64,000 bases of DNA from the NCBI GenBank assembly GCA_948468385.1, contig CAOKHZ010000011.1, forward strand, positions 1 to 64,000. The letters are read 5' to 3'. This stretch comes from an uncultured Faecalicatena sp. (GTDB lineage Bacteria > Bacillota > Clostridia > Lachnospirales > Lachnospiraceae). This document shows, in pieces, positions 51,106 to 60,582 of this stretch (positions within the stretch are counted from its first letter, which is position 1; each line of letters opens with the position of its first letter). Under the pieces are notes generated by a model that made no database searches, was not told the origin of the DNA, and saw only the letters and a list, made by a program, of their open reading frames with translations. A program made the position numbers and the translations under genes.

Positions 51106-52500
51106 ATGAATCAAGAAAACAAATTAACTTTCGGGAAAATCGCAGAGCGGTTTTCCTATGGATGCGGGGACTTTGGCTGCAACATTATTTACACGGCGAT
51201 GTCGGCATTTTTGATGTTCTATTATTCAGACTATGCGGGAGTCAACACGCTCGCCGTTGGCACGATCATGCTGATATCTCGAGTATTTGACGGCGTGAGC
51301 GACATTATCATGGGTGTCATCGTGGACCGTACGAAATCCCGTTTTGGAAAGGCGCGCCCATGGCTTTTGCGGATGTGCATCCCGTTCGCGGTGTCGGGCA
51401 TTTTGCTTTTCTCGGTTCCGGCGGGAATGTCGGAGGCGGCAAAGCTGGTGTACGTCTTTGTCACATATAACCTGACTTCTACCGTGATTTACACGGCCAT
51501 CAACGTGCCGTATTCTTCACTGAATGCCTTGATGACGCAGGATCCTTATGAGCGTTCTATTCTCAGTATTTTCCGCAACGTACTTGCGACTTGTGGAACT
51601 TTGCTGATTAATATGGTAACATTACCATTAGTAAGGGCGTTTGGCGACAACGCGTCCGCATGGACGAAAGCATTTGTCGTGCTTGGCATCTTGGCCATCG
51701 CGGCGTTTCTGATTAATTTCTTCGGGACGAAGGAGCGGGTAAAGCCGGCCTCGGCAGGAAACGGGGAGGTGCAGACGGTTCCGATTAAAGAGGGAATCCT
51801 GGCCTTGTTTAAAAACAAGTACTGGATTATGATGACTTGTGTGCTGGCATTATTTTTCTTGTATTACGCTATCAATGGCGGAACGACGGTCTATTATGCG
51901 AAGGAAATTTTGGGCGACGCGGATCTGGTCAGCACGATTAACGGCATTTACAATGCGATTCAGATTATCGGGATGTTCTTGATTGCCATTTTGGTGAAAA
52001 AATATGGAAAACGCAACGTATTTTCCATCGGATTGATTTTGGCGACGGTCGGCATGTTGATTTTGGAATTTGGCGGCGGCTCCATGCCGGTCATCGTGAT
52101 TTCGAGTCTGATTCGCGGCGTGGGAAATGCCTGCGGCGGCGCGACGATGTGGGCAATGGTTTCCGATACGATTGATTATGGCGAGTGGAAGACCGGATAT
52201 CGCACGGAAGGACTTGTCAACAGTGCCTGCAGCTTTGGCTACAAAATAGGAAACGGCGTGGGTTCGGCACTTTTGGGATTGATTTTGGAAATCGGGGGAT
52301 ACGTGGGAACGGCCACCGTGCAGACGGCTTCGGCGGTGACGGCGATTCGTGTTTGTTTCGTATGGATTCCCATCGCGGTGTTTGTGGCATGTTTCCTTAT
52401 TCTGCGGTTCTATCATTTGGATGAGGAGTTTGGCGGCATTATCGAGGATTTGCAGAAGCGTGCGGCAGGAACGGAAAAGGAAAGGAGTATAAAGTCATGA
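51106..52500 (+). CDS. GPH-family sugar-cation symporter (MFS)
   Basis: A 464-residue permease with about 12 helices. Signatures are FGKIAERFSYGCGDFGCNII, ISRVFDGVSDIIMGVIVDRT, KSRFGKARPWLLRM and the C-terminal MVSDTIDYGEWKTGYRTEG, all of the GPH family. It overlaps the GH43 gene by 4 bases, so it probably imports beta-xylosides or arabino-oligosaccharides for that enzyme. AAGGAGG precedes the ATG at 51106. It is related in plan to the permease at 33.8 kb, although the two sequences differ widely. Confidence 0.92.
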   Translation: MNQENKLTFGKIAERFSYGCGDFGCNIIYTAMSAFLMFYYSDYAGVNTLAVGTIMLISRVFDGVSDIIMGVIVDRTKSRFGKARPWLLRMCIPFAVSGILLFSVPAGMSEAAKLVYVFVTYNLTSTVIYTAINVPYSSLNALMTQDPYERSILSIFRNVLATCGTLLINMVTLPLVRAFGDNASAWTKAFVVLGILAIAAFLINFFGTKERVKPASAGNGEVQTVPIKEGILALFKNKYWIMMTCVLALFFLYYAINGGTTVYYAKEILGDADLVSTINGIYNAIQIIGMFLIAILVKKYGKRNVFSIGLILATVGMLILEFGGGSMPVIVISSLIRGVGNACGGATMWAMVSDTIDYGEWKTGYRTEGLVNSACSFGYKIGNGVGSALLGLILEIGGYVGTATVQTASAVTAIRVCFVWIPIAVFVACFLILRFYHLDEEFGGIIEDLQKRAAGTEKERSIKS

Positions 52501-54134
52501 TACAAAATCCGATTTTTAAGGGATTTAATCCGGATCCATGTATTTGTAGGAAAAACGAGGATTACTTTGTGGCGGTGTCTTCTTTTGAGTGGTTTCCAGG
52601 GATTCCGGTTTACCATTCAAGAGATTTAAAAAACTGGGAGTTATATACGCATGTGTTGACGGACGACGAGAAGGTGGAGCTTCGGAAGCTCCCGAGCGCG
52701 AAGGGAATCTGGGCACCGTGTCTGACCTATTGTGAGGCGGAGGATTTGTTTTACGTGGTTTACGGAGTGATGAACTCCATGAACGCCCGCTATTTTGACG
52801 TGGACAATTACGTGATTACGGCAAAGGATGTCAAAGGGCCGTGGAGTGAGCCGGTGTATTTGAATTCTGCCGGATTTGACGCGTCCATGTTTCACGACGA
52901 GGACGGCAGGAAGTACGTCGTGTCGTTGGAGTGGGAGACACGGGAAGGCTACGAGAAGCCCGGCGAAATCTGCATGGTGGAATATGACCCGGAGAAAAAA
53001 GAAGTTGTCGGCTATCCGAAACGAATTTGGCGGGGCGGCACGGATAGGGGGTGCATCGAGGCGCCACATTTGACAAAACGCGGGGAATATTATTACATCA
53101 TGTGCGCGGAGGGCGGAACGGGATATAATCACTGCGTGACGATGGGACGGTCAAAAAATGTGTGGGGACCGTATGAAAAGGATCCGATGAATCCGATTGT
53201 CACCAGCCAGCCGGGCGAGTCCTATGAACGACATGATCCGGATCATTTGAAGCCGAAATATTTTAACCCTGATTCCGTGCTGCAAAAGTCCGGCCACGCC
53301 AGCTACGTGGATTTGCCAAACGGGGAGACGTATCTGGTTCACCTTTGCGCCAGGCCGTTCGTTCCTGAACTGTGTTGTACGCTGGGGCGGGAGACGAGCA
53401 TCCAGAAAATGAAATGGACCGAGGATGGCTGGCTTCGCATGGCGGACGGAAGTAATCTGGCGAAGCTTGCAGTGGAGGAGCCGGCCTTGCCGGAGGTACA
53501 AATGCCGCAAGTTCTGGATTTCGATGATTTTGATTCGGAAGAACTGGGTCTGCAATATTATGCGCCGCGAATCATGCCGCAAAGCTTTGTAGATTTGAAG
53601 GCGCGTCCGGGCTATTTGCGGATGCGGGGGCAGGAGTCGAGAACGTCATTAAACCGTGTCAGCATTCTGGCACGCAAGCTGACGAGCGTGTACGCGATGG
53701 TCACGACGAAGATGGAATACAAGCCGGAGGTGTACCAGCATAGTGCCGGACTGATTCTCTATTATGACAATATGAATTATGTCAATTTACGGAAATATTA
53801 CAGCCAGACGTTAGGCGGCAGCGCGTTGTCCATTACGCATTTGGAAAACGGGCAGAAGACGGAGATGCTAGATACCAGAATCGCCATTTTGGACGAGCCG
53901 ATTTATTTACGCCTGAAAATCGAGGGACGCACCTTCCATTTTGAGTGGAGCTACGACGGGGAAGCGTATACCCGGATTGGAGGCGATTTTGAGACACCGA
54001 AGTTTTCTGATGAATTCTGTAAATACGGGGAATTCACGGGCACGTTCGTTGGGATGACCTGCGCAGATCGGGCAATGCACAAGCATTATGCGGATTTCGA
54101 CTTTTTCGAGTATGTGGCGGAGGAGGAAAAGTAA
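52497..54134 (+). CDS. Glycoside hydrolase family 43 beta-xylosidase-like enzyme
   Basis: A 545-residue enzyme with the GH43 five-bladed propeller and a C-terminal beta-sandwich (from about 350), as in the XynB3-type beta-xylosidases. The catalytic base is Asp in IFKGFNPDPCICR. The pKa-tuning Asp is in FDASMFHDEDG. The acid Glu is in RGCIEAPHLTKRG. The C-terminal domain has GLILYYDNMNYVNLRKYY and FHFEWSYDGEAYTRIG. No signal peptide: it splits xylo-oligosaccharides inside the cell. It is translated with the permease (ATGA overlap) and ends at a strong terminator. Confidence 0.93.
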   Translation: MIQNPIFKGFNPDPCICRKNEDYFVAVSSFEWFPGIPVYHSRDLKNWELYTHVLTDDEKVELRKLPSAKGIWAPCLTYCEAEDLFYVVYGVMNSMNARYFDVDNYVITAKDVKGPWSEPVYLNSAGFDASMFHDEDGRKYVVSLEWETREGYEKPGEICMVEYDPEKKEVVGYPKRIWRGGTDRGCIEAPHLTKRGEYYYIMCAEGGTGYNHCVTMGRSKNVWGPYEKDPMNPIVTSQPGESYERHDPDHLKPKYFNPDSVLQKSGHASYVDLPNGETYLVHLCARPFVPELCCTLGRETSIQKMKWTEDGWLRMADGSNLAKLAVEEPALPEVQMPQVLDFDDFDSEELGLQYYAPRIMPQSFVDLKARPGYLRMRGQESRTSLNRVSILARKLTSVYAMVTTKMEYKPEVYQHSAGLILYYDNMNYVNLRKYYSQTLGGSALSITHLENGQKTEMLDTRIAILDEPIYLRLKIEGRTFHFEWSYDGEAYTRIGGDFETPKFSDEFCKYGEFTGTFVGMTCADRAMHKHYADFDFFEYVAEEEK

Positions 54135-54165
54135 TAATTCTTGATTTGAATAGGGATATAAATGA

Positions 54166-54210
54166 AAAGCGGCAGGGGTTCAAAGTTTTTGACCCTGCCG
54201 CTTTATTCCC
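54166..54210. terminator. Bidirectional terminator after GH43
   Basis: AAAGCGGCAGGG pairs with CCCTGCCGCTTT around a GTTCAAAGTTTTTGA loop; ATTCCC follows. It also lies 45 bases downstream of the small minus-strand gene at 54255 and could end both transcripts. Confidence 0.75.
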
Positions 54211-54254
54211 ATCGATATTCTGTTTTTGCTTTTGTCTTCTGCATGACGCGCGCC

Positions 54255-54419
54255 TTATCTTGCGAATGCAGGAACGTAAGTCGGATTCATGGATGCAAGT
54301 GCCATCGTAATCTGCTCAAGATTCTCTTTGAAGTAGTTGATAACCTTCTCGGCCAGTTTGTTAGACATCTCCATCATCGCGTTTACCGTTTCATAATCCA
54401 TGTTCATAAATGTCATCAT
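54255..54419 (-). CDS. Small protein, 54 residues
   Basis: A short gene well supported by its start signal: AAAGGAGAT lies about 9 bases before the ATG. The protein begins MMTFMNMDYETVNAMMEMSN, continues with KLAEKVINYFKENLEQ and ends ASMNPTYVPAFAR. It is Met-rich, helical and slightly amphipathic, with no signal peptide or membrane helix. A TATAAT box on the minus strand (54517-54522) stands about 100 bases upstream. I do not recognise it. Possible roles are a small regulator or peptide; there is no evidence to choose. A terminator hairpin follows. Confidence 0.6.
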   Translation of the reverse strand: MMTFMNMDYETVNAMMEMSNKLAEKVINYFKENLEQITMALASMNPTYVPAFAR

Positions 54420-54516
54420 AATAAATATCTCCTTTCGAATTAGAAAAATTAAGTAAATGTTTTGTCATCCAGACTTGGCTTCCTACGTTTGCAATTGCTC
54501 TTGTCTGTTGACATGT

Positions 54517-54522
54517 ATTATA
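54517..54522 (-). promoter_or_regulatory. -10 box of the small-protein gene
   Basis: TATAAT on the minus strand, inside CATGATAGTATAATACATG, which is nearly palindromic. The -35 hexamer is unclear. The leader would be about 90-100 bases long. Confidence 0.4.
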
Positions 54523-54639
54523 CTATCATGACTCGAAAGGAAAGTTTAGATGATTTTTTGACTAAAAAATAGGGCGATATTGACATTACACGATGGAAGA
54601 GGCTTGCCATGCGATTTGCAATACGCGCTTTTACGTGGT

Positions 54640-54948
54640 TTAGATTCCCATTTCCGTAATGATGTTCTGCAAGTCTTTCCAGTCCGTTCGGAGTTGTTCA
54701 AGCTGTGTCCGTCCCTCCTCGGTAATCTTGTAGTAGATGCGGGATGGGCCTTTGGAGACCTCGCCCTTGAACGTGGTTGCGGCTCCTTCCTTGTGCAACC
54801 GCCGCAGTATGGCGTAAAACGTGCTTTCGCTTACTTCCGGAAAATAGTTGTGCATGTTTTGGATGATGTCATAGCCATACATCGTTCCTTTTTCAATATA
54901 ATAAAGAATACACATTTCCAAAATTCCTTTTTTCAATTGTGCGTCCAT
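54640..54948 (-). CDS. PadR family transcriptional regulator
   Basis: A 102-residue winged-helix repressor of the PadR type. It starts MDAQLKKGILEMCILYYIEK, then GTMYGYDIIQNMHNYFPEV, SESTFYAILRRLHKEGAATT and GPSRIYYKITEEGRTQLE, which covers the recognition helix and wing. It has the C-terminal dimerisation helix of PadR-s1 members. It starts 15 bases after the HAAS-type membrane gene, in the same operon, but in second place; in most clusters PadR comes first. Confidence 0.93.
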   Translation of the reverse strand: MDAQLKKGILEMCILYYIEKGTMYGYDIIQNMHNYFPEVSESTFYAILRRLHKEGAATTFKGEVSKGPSRIYYKITEEGRTQLEQLRTDWKDLQNIITEMGI

Positions 54949-54963
54949 ATGGCATCCCCCTTT

Positions 54964-55896
54964 CTACACGTTGTCTTGTGAAGAACTCTGGCCTTGTGTG
55001 GATTGATTCTTCGCATCATCCTTCGAGGCATACATGCTAAGTAGCATCTGGAAAAAAAAGGCGAGTGCGATTCCAAGTCCGTAAATGGCCAGGCACTGGG
55101 CGCAAATATACAAAAGGGTGTCACCGGTCGCTGCTGATAAATCCATACTGGAAAAAATACCTCTGGTCTCCATGATAAACAGCAAGGCGCCCAAGGCATG
55201 AACCGCCGCGGGAAAATAGTGGACGGAGGTGCGGATGGTCATGAATATCGCCCATATAAGTAACAGTAAGACTAGAATCTGGAACAAACAGGAAATATAA
55301 CCGATGGCGTATCCGGTCTGGAGCGGCCCGATGTGTTTCGGCAAAACGTCCACATGCTTTATGACGTACCGTGCCAATCGTTCTACCAACAGCACGAAAA
55401 CGGGAAGAGCGCAGTGTATGATAAGAAGCGGCCGTGGAATGGCGCCTTTGAAAATGGAGTTCTCTTTTCGAACCTTGTCCCTGGCCGCGAATTTGGCCTC
55501 GATATTTGCCAGTTTACCAAGATGAAAAAAACCAAACAAGGAAAAGCTGTTTATAACGAGAAATATGTAGGCACCGTATGTAACATAAAAATAGCTGTAC
55601 AAGGCAACAAGGAACACACAGAGCCAGAAGGCGAGGTGCTTGTAGAAGCGCGGCTTGGCCTCTGGGGATTCCTCAAGAAGCTTGTCAGCCACGCTCGCTG
55701 GAGAACCCCATTGGGCGACAATGGTTTCCATCGTGGCTCCTTGCTCGTGGTCGATGGATAAATACTCCTGATAATCGGCCAGGATTTCCAATACTTGCGG
55801 GAATGGGAAATGCCATGTCAGGCGTCTGCCCAGGGCGGACAAGTACTCGGACTTGGAGGTGATGGCGGTTTTTTCTTGGAATAGGTTTTGTTTCAT
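54964..55896 (-). CDS. HAAS/DUF1700-like membrane protein
   Basis: A 310-residue protein. The first 80 residues form a HAAS-type helical domain: KSEYLSALGRRLTWHFPFPQ, EILADYQEYLSIDHEQGAT and IVAQWGSPASVADKLLEE. This part usually pairs with PadR regulators. Then come about six membrane helices and a short Gln/Ser-rich tail. Function is unknown, but such pairs answer to envelope stress in Firmicutes. It is the first gene of the operon; a good promoter lies upstream. The start ATG at 55896 has AAAGGAG 8 bases before. Confidence 0.8.
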   Translation of the reverse strand: MKQNLFQEKTAITSKSEYLSALGRRLTWHFPFPQVLEILADYQEYLSIDHEQGATMETIVAQWGSPASVADKLLEESPEAKPRFYKHLAFWLCVFLVALYSYFYVTYGAYIFLVINSFSLFGFFHLGKLANIEAKFAARDKVRKENSIFKGAIPRPLLIIHCALPVFVLLVERLARYVIKHVDVLPKHIGPLQTGYAIGYISCLFQILVLLLLIWAIFMTIRTSVHYFPAAVHALGALLFIMETRGIFSSMDLSAATGDTLLYICAQCLAIYGLGIALAFFFQMLLSMYASKDDAKNQSTQGQSSSQDNV

Positions 55897-55996
55897 GAGA
55901 TACCACTCCTTTCGTGTTTACATGATGTTGAGGCAAAACGGCCACTGTAACTACTGTACATAAATTACTAATCAATAAACAGTAGATGATGTCTAT

Positions 55997-56025
55997 ACTA
56001 TATACTGGAAAACTAAGAAAGTCAA
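55997..56025 (-). promoter_or_regulatory. Promoter of the HAAS/PadR operon
   Basis: On the minus strand, TTGACT, 17 bases, TATAGT. The nearby AT-rich near-palindrome AGTATATAGTAT could be where PadR binds. Confidence 0.65.
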
Positions 56026-56057
56026 GAGGAAAATAGGAATACAATTGATTGAAATGA

Positions 56058-56086
56058 TTGAAAAAGCACGGGAGATACCATATAAT
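56058..56086 (+). promoter_or_regulatory. Promoter of the MATE gene
   Basis: TTGAAA, 17 bases, TATAAT. It stands about 48 bases before the MATE start and diverges from the HAAS/PadR promoter. Confidence 0.75.
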
Positions 56087-56133
56087 GGTACAAGTGTCAA
56101 ATTTGATTTAGGAAAGAGAGTGTTACACAACCT

Positions 56134-57501
56134 ATGAAAGCGTGGAGAAAACCAGATTTTAGCGATCCATTTTACAGACAAATCAAGAAACTGGTCATTC
56201 CGATCGTCATCCAGAACTTGCTGAGCGCGACGGTCAATTCGACGGACGTCATCATGCTCAATTATGTCGGGCAATCGGCAATTTCGGCAGTTTCTTTGGC
56301 GGCGCAGTATGCCACCATTTTATTTATGTTTTATTACGGGCTGGGGACGGGAGCCACGATGCTCTGCGCCCAGTATTATGGGAAGAAAGATTTCAAGGCC
56401 ATCCGTATCGTGGAAGGCATCGCCCTGCGTTTTTCCGTGGCGGCCTCTAGCATATTTGCCCTATTGGTGCTTACGATACCGGAACTTTTGATGAGGGTCT
56501 ATACGAATGACGCGGAATTGATCGCGCTCGGCGCGTCGTATCTGCGCATCTTGTCCGTTTGCTACCTTTGCTGGGGCGTGATTGAAATTTATCTGGCGGT
56601 GCTTAGAAGCATCGGACAGGTTGCCATTAGTACCGCGCTTAATGCGTTGGCGTTCGTGTTGAACATTATTCTGAACGCGGTATTTATTTTCGGCTTGTTT
56701 GGCGCGCCTAAGTTAGGCGTGGTCGGTGTGGCAATTGCCACTTCCGCATCGAGGGTCGTTGAACTGGTCGGCTGCATCATCGTGTCAATGCGGAATGAAG
56801 AAGTTAAAATGAAACTGTCATACATGTTTATGAAAAACAAGGCATTATTTTCCGATTTTGTGAAAATGTCACTGCCCGCCTTGGGAAATGACATCATCTG
56901 GGGAGTCGGATTTTCCATGTATTCGGTTATTTTAGGACACTTGGGAAATGACGCGGTGGCGGCCAATTCATTCGTTACGGTGGTGCGAAACTTCGGGACG
57001 GTGCTTTGCTTTGGCATGGCGAGTGCGGGCGGCATCCTTTTGGGAAATGAGATCGGCGAGGGAAAGATTGAAAAGGCTCGCGAAGATGCCAGAAGAATCA
57101 TGAAGCTGACCGTGATAAGCGGCGCGATCGGAGGAATTTTGGTCTTGCTTGTGACACCGATTGTCTTGCAAGTGGCGGACGTGACGGAACTGGCGCGGCA
57201 TTATTTGAAATATATGTTGTTAATCAATACCTATTATATTATGGGTGCGGCGGTCAACACGACATTGATTGCCGGCGTGTTCCGTGCTGGAGGCGACAGC
57301 CGGTTCGGGTTCTTTTGTGACTTGTTCACGATGTGGGGATATGGGGTGCCGCTGGGATTTATCGCGGCGTTTCTCTTGAAGCTTCCGGTGCTAGGCGTGT
57401 ATTTCCTGCTGTGCACGGACGAGTTCGTGAAATGGCCTTGGGTGCTCAAGCACTATCGTAGTGATAAATGGCTGAAAAACATTACACGGGAGGAATATTA
57501 A
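56134..57501 (+). CDS. MATE family efflux transporter
   Basis: A 455-residue exporter with 12 membrane helices in two similar halves (each about six helices), using a sodium or proton gradient. Recognisable pieces are IQNLLSATVNSTDVIMLNYV, then GTGATMLCAQYYGKKDFKAI, and SLPALGNDIIWGVGFSMYSV. FGMASAGGILLGNEIGEGK is the matching motif in the second half. The substrate is unknown (drug-like or metabolic compounds). It is a single gene with its own promoter. Confidence 0.93.
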   Translation: MKAWRKPDFSDPFYRQIKKLVIPIVIQNLLSATVNSTDVIMLNYVGQSAISAVSLAAQYATILFMFYYGLGTGATMLCAQYYGKKDFKAIRIVEGIALRFSVAASSIFALLVLTIPELLMRVYTNDAELIALGASYLRILSVCYLCWGVIEIYLAVLRSIGQVAISTALNALAFVLNIILNAVFIFGLFGAPKLGVVGVAIATSASRVVELVGCIIVSMRNEEVKMKLSYMFMKNKALFSDFVKMSLPALGNDIIWGVGFSMYSVILGHLGNDAVAANSFVTVVRNFGTVLCFGMASAGGILLGNEIGEGKIEKAREDARRIMKLTVISGAIGGILVLLVTPIVLQVADVTELARHYLKYMLLINTYYIMGAAVNTTLIAGVFRAGGDSRFGFFCDLFTMWGYGVPLGFIAAFLLKLPVLGVYFLLCTDEFVKWPWVLKHYRSDKWLKNITREEY

Positions 57502-57539
57502 AATTGATACCGGATTTGCGAATGCAGGAACCTTTTTGT

Positions 57540-58253
57540 CTATTGTTTTTGTCTAATATCGTCGGTTTGTAGTCGTTCAAGGGAACGAGCTATCGTTTGC
57601 CAAAATACATATGTCAGCCATGCCCCCAGCATGGTCGCCGCGACATATAAAAGAATCGTCGGCACATTGCCGATGCGGGTAACCAGGTTACAAAACACCA
57701 CTTGTACCATGGGGATTTTCGGGTTAATGTAAAACATGTTGACGGAGTCGGTGATGCCTAGGACGGCATTTATGGCAGAGGCGACGAGGCAGCAGCAAAG
57801 ATAAATGGCAGTGGCGCCTCGAAAAGCGTGACATTGGCATTTGCCCCGCATTTGCAAAATGGCGGACGCGATGCCGATGGCAATCATGAGGACGTGCCAT
57901 GTGTAGGCATGGACGGTAAGCGGCAGGACGGGGTAATGCAGTCCGCTGGTATCGGCAAACACGGCGAGCCCTCCGAGCAGCCCGTAGGTGGCAAGGAAGG
58001 TCAGGATTGGAGTTTGGAATTTAGGAAAGAACGTCTCGCAGACGGGCAACAATAGTAGTAAGTACATGGGAATGCTACAAAGCTGGAAAGGGAAGTACCA
58101 CCAGTCATAGTTTCCGTCATTTACGATGAAAGTCAAAACCCACTGTTTCCAAAGTTCGCTTGCGCCCATCAAAGGACCGCAAAGGTGCAGGAAACGGCGA
58201 AGCATGGGCGTGGTTGAATTTATGAAGTTTTCAAAGGGATGAAAAACTCGCAT
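57540..58253 (-). CDS. YwaF/TIGR02206 family membrane protein
   Basis: A 237-residue membrane protein with about six or seven helices. It carries the family motifs YDWWYFPFQLCSIPMYLLLL, then FLATYGLLGGLAVF, and HAYTWHVLMIAIGI (histidines conserved), ending before a charged tail. Function is unknown; the fold resembles TMEM164 acyltransferases. AAGGAG precedes the ATG at 58253, while the open frame to 58277 lacks one. A broken second copy lies at 38.5 kb. Confidence 0.82.
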   Translation of the reverse strand: MRVFHPFENFINSTTPMLRRFLHLCGPLMGASELWKQWVLTFIVNDGNYDWWYFPFQLCSIPMYLLLLLPVCETFFPKFQTPILTFLATYGLLGGLAVFADTSGLHYPVLPLTVHAYTWHVLMIAIGIASAILQMRGKCQCHAFRGATAIYLCCCLVASAINAVLGITDSVNMFYINPKIPMVQVVFCNLVTRIGNVPTILLYVAATMLGAWLTYVFWQTIARSLERLQTDDIRQKQ

Positions 58254-58513
58254 GACGGACTCCTTCGTTGTTGGCATTTGTTAGCGTCGACGTAGAGCGG
58301 CGTGTTGCCATCCATACATTGACACTGCGGTTTATGGGATGCAATACCCATTCGTTAGTTTACTCCAAAAAGAGAAAGATTACCACATTTTGTTTGACGA
58401 AAAGTGGTATGCGTAGTATGATGATGAAATAAAAGAAGAACCAGTTCCATTGGCAGAAAATTTTTGTGATAAAGGGACGTGTTTGTTTGGCTCTTATGCC
58501 CATGGGGAAGCAG

Positions 58514-59851
58514 ATGATGGAAGCGATTATACGATGCGTGATAAGCACGGTGGCGGCATGGCGGTTCGCTCTACTGTTCATACGAAGAAAACAAGTGGAA
58601 GCATGGTTTGACGCGTGTCTATGTGCGGCGGTACATGGATTGGCGCGTCTTGTTTTATACCGTGTCGTGCCGGATGACGGTTTCTTGTGCGTGGAATTGT
58701 TGTGTTTTCTTTTGATGGCCGTCATCGTGCAGCTTCAAGGCCGGGACGGATATGGAAACACGGTAATCGCATTCGGGCTTGCCCAGTCCGTCTACTCCGT
58801 GCTTGACTTTTGGAGCGGGCATTCCCATGGGGCTTGGCGGTGGCCGGGATGGGTGGCGTATTTGTCGTGCCTCGTTTTATTCCTTGTGATAACCAATCTG
58901 GTAAAGAATCGGTTCCCGACGGAAAACTGGAGAGAATATTACGCGAACGCACACCCGGATCCGGAGCGGATTCCGATTCGGAAATGGCATGTTTACGCGG
59001 TGGTCGTGGCGGGGGGCGTCCTTTTGACGGCGATGGATTGGATGATGGGAGGCTTGCGGGGGAGTTTCCTTTCCATGGGAGAAGATTTGCGCGCAAGTTC
59101 CTTTGTCGTGGCGGGAATCGTGATGTTTGCCTTGTTCTGGTGCGAGATTGGCATGCTCATTCTGATGCACGCATATAAACGGGAGCGCATCGAGATGCTT
59201 TTAAATCGCCAGTATCGTGATGAAATGCAGTCATTTATGAACGTTATCCGTTCCCAGCGGCATGATTATAATTTTCACGTACAGACCATCGCCGGATTGT
59301 TGCGGGAGGGCAATCTGGAGGAATGTTTGAAATACATGGATGCCCTGGAAAAGGATTCCGCCATCATGAACACCATGCTTCCCATAAAGGATCCGGCAAT
59401 CTCGGCGATGATTCACAATTTTCACGTCTTGGCGGTGCGTGAGGGCATCGCCCTCCATATCGACATACAAGACGATCTGACCCGGATTGCCACGGACGTG
59501 TACGAGACGAACAAGATTATCAGCAATTTACTGCAAAATGCCATTGACGAAACGAAAACCCATGCCGATAAGTCGTACGGGATTCACCTGACGATTTTAA
59601 AGCGCGGGGAATACATCGTGATACGGGTGTCGAACGAGGTGGATCCGCTTCAGATGAATTTGGACAAAATGAATCACATTTACCAGCAGGGATACAGCAC
59701 GAAACAAGGACATGACGGAGTGGGACTTAGCAGCGTCAAGCAGCTGGCAGGCCGTTACCGTGGAACCGTCTACACGCAGATGGAAGGGACGGTGGTACAT
59801 TTCGTGGCCAAGATACCAATCAATTTTGCAAAGGAGCGAGGGGCGGTTTGA
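58514..59851 (+). CDS. GHKL sensor histidine kinase
   Basis: A 445-residue kinase of the LytS/AgrC type. About six hydrophobic helices lie in the first 215 residues. The H-box is VIRSQRHDYNFHVQTIAGLL. The ATP domain has N-box KIISNLLQNAIDETK and G-box GHDGVGLSSVKQLAGRYRG. It overlaps the response regulator gene by 4 bases. The start is uncertain: GTG 58466, TTG 58487 and ATG 58496 are also in frame. I chose ATG 58514 because GGGGAAG is just before it. Confidence 0.88.
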   Translation: MMEAIIRCVISTVAAWRFALLFIRRKQVEAWFDACLCAAVHGLARLVLYRVVPDDGFLCVELLCFLLMAVIVQLQGRDGYGNTVIAFGLAQSVYSVLDFWSGHSHGAWRWPGWVAYLSCLVLFLVITNLVKNRFPTENWREYYANAHPDPERIPIRKWHVYAVVVAGGVLLTAMDWMMGGLRGSFLSMGEDLRASSFVVAGIVMFALFWCEIGMLILMHAYKRERIEMLLNRQYRDEMQSFMNVIRSQRHDYNFHVQTIAGLLREGNLEECLKYMDALEKDSAIMNTMLPIKDPAISAMIHNFHVLAVREGIALHIDIQDDLTRIATDVYETNKIISNLLQNAIDETKTHADKSYGIHLTILKRGEYIVIRVSNEVDPLQMNLDKMNHIYQQGYSTKQGHDGVGLSSVKQLAGRYRGTVYTQMEGTVVHFVAKIPINFAKERGAV

Positions 59852-60582
59852 GCAAATATGAAATGAACGTACTGATTGTGGACGACGATATGCGTTCACT
59901 GGAGCAGTCGAAGGAAAAAATCGCGTTGTACGTACCTTCGGAACGCATTTTTACGGCCACCAATTCCGTGGAAATCATGCGAATCGTGGGGAGCGTGCCG
60001 GTTGACCTGGCTTTTCTCGACATCGAGATGCCGGATACGGACGGTTTTTTCGTGGCAGATTATTTGAGGGAAAAGCAGCCGAAGGCCGAGAGCGTATTCC
60101 TCACCGGCCATGTGGAACTGGGGGCGAAAAGCTATGACTACGAGCCGTTGGACTTTTTGTGCAAGCCGCTTGATGCCATGCGACTGCAAAAGACCTTCGA
60201 GCGGTATAAAAAGGTGCGGGGACAAGGCGGGAGGGATGAAAAAATCGCGATAGAGGCGGCTGCCGGATTCGTGATGATTCATCCGGACGAGATTCGCTAC
60301 ATTACGAGGGAAAATCGTAAGTCGGTCATCTATTGCGAGGAGCAAAAATACATGGTCAAAAGCACCTTGGATGAGCTGGAGATTATTTTCAGCGATTTTG
60401 GTTTGTTTCGCTGTCATCAGTCTTATCTGGTTCCCCTGGGGAAAATCAAGCAGGTGAGGCAGTCGGAGTTCGGCAGGGCTTTCTGGGCCGTCTTGGACGC
60501 GGGAGACAAGATTCCGGTCAGCCGTGGGAAATATGCCGCGCTTCGTCAGGAAATTTCCAAATACGGGGCTCGTTTCGTGTAA
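59848..60582 (+). CDS. LytTR response regulator
   Basis: A 244-residue regulator with a receiver domain (acidic pair in LIVDDDMRS, phospho-acceptor in LAFLDIEMPDTDG, Lys in DFLCKPLD) and a C-terminal LytTR domain (MIHPDEIRYITRENRKSV, then GLFRCHQSYLVPLGKIKQV). The TTG start overlaps the kinase stop; a second in-frame ATG at 59863 is the alternative. It may control the ABC exporter genes 0.4 kb downstream. Confidence 0.9.
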   Translation: MSKYEMNVLIVDDDMRSLEQSKEKIALYVPSERIFTATNSVEIMRIVGSVPVDLAFLDIEMPDTDGFFVADYLREKQPKAESVFLTGHVELGAKSYDYEPLDFLCKPLDAMRLQKTFERYKKVRGQGGRDEKIAIEAAAGFVMIHPDEIRYITRENRKSVIYCEEQKYMVKSTLDELEIIFSDFGLFRCHQSYLVPLGKIKQVRQSEFGRAFWAVLDAGDKIPVSRGKYAALRQEISKYGARFV

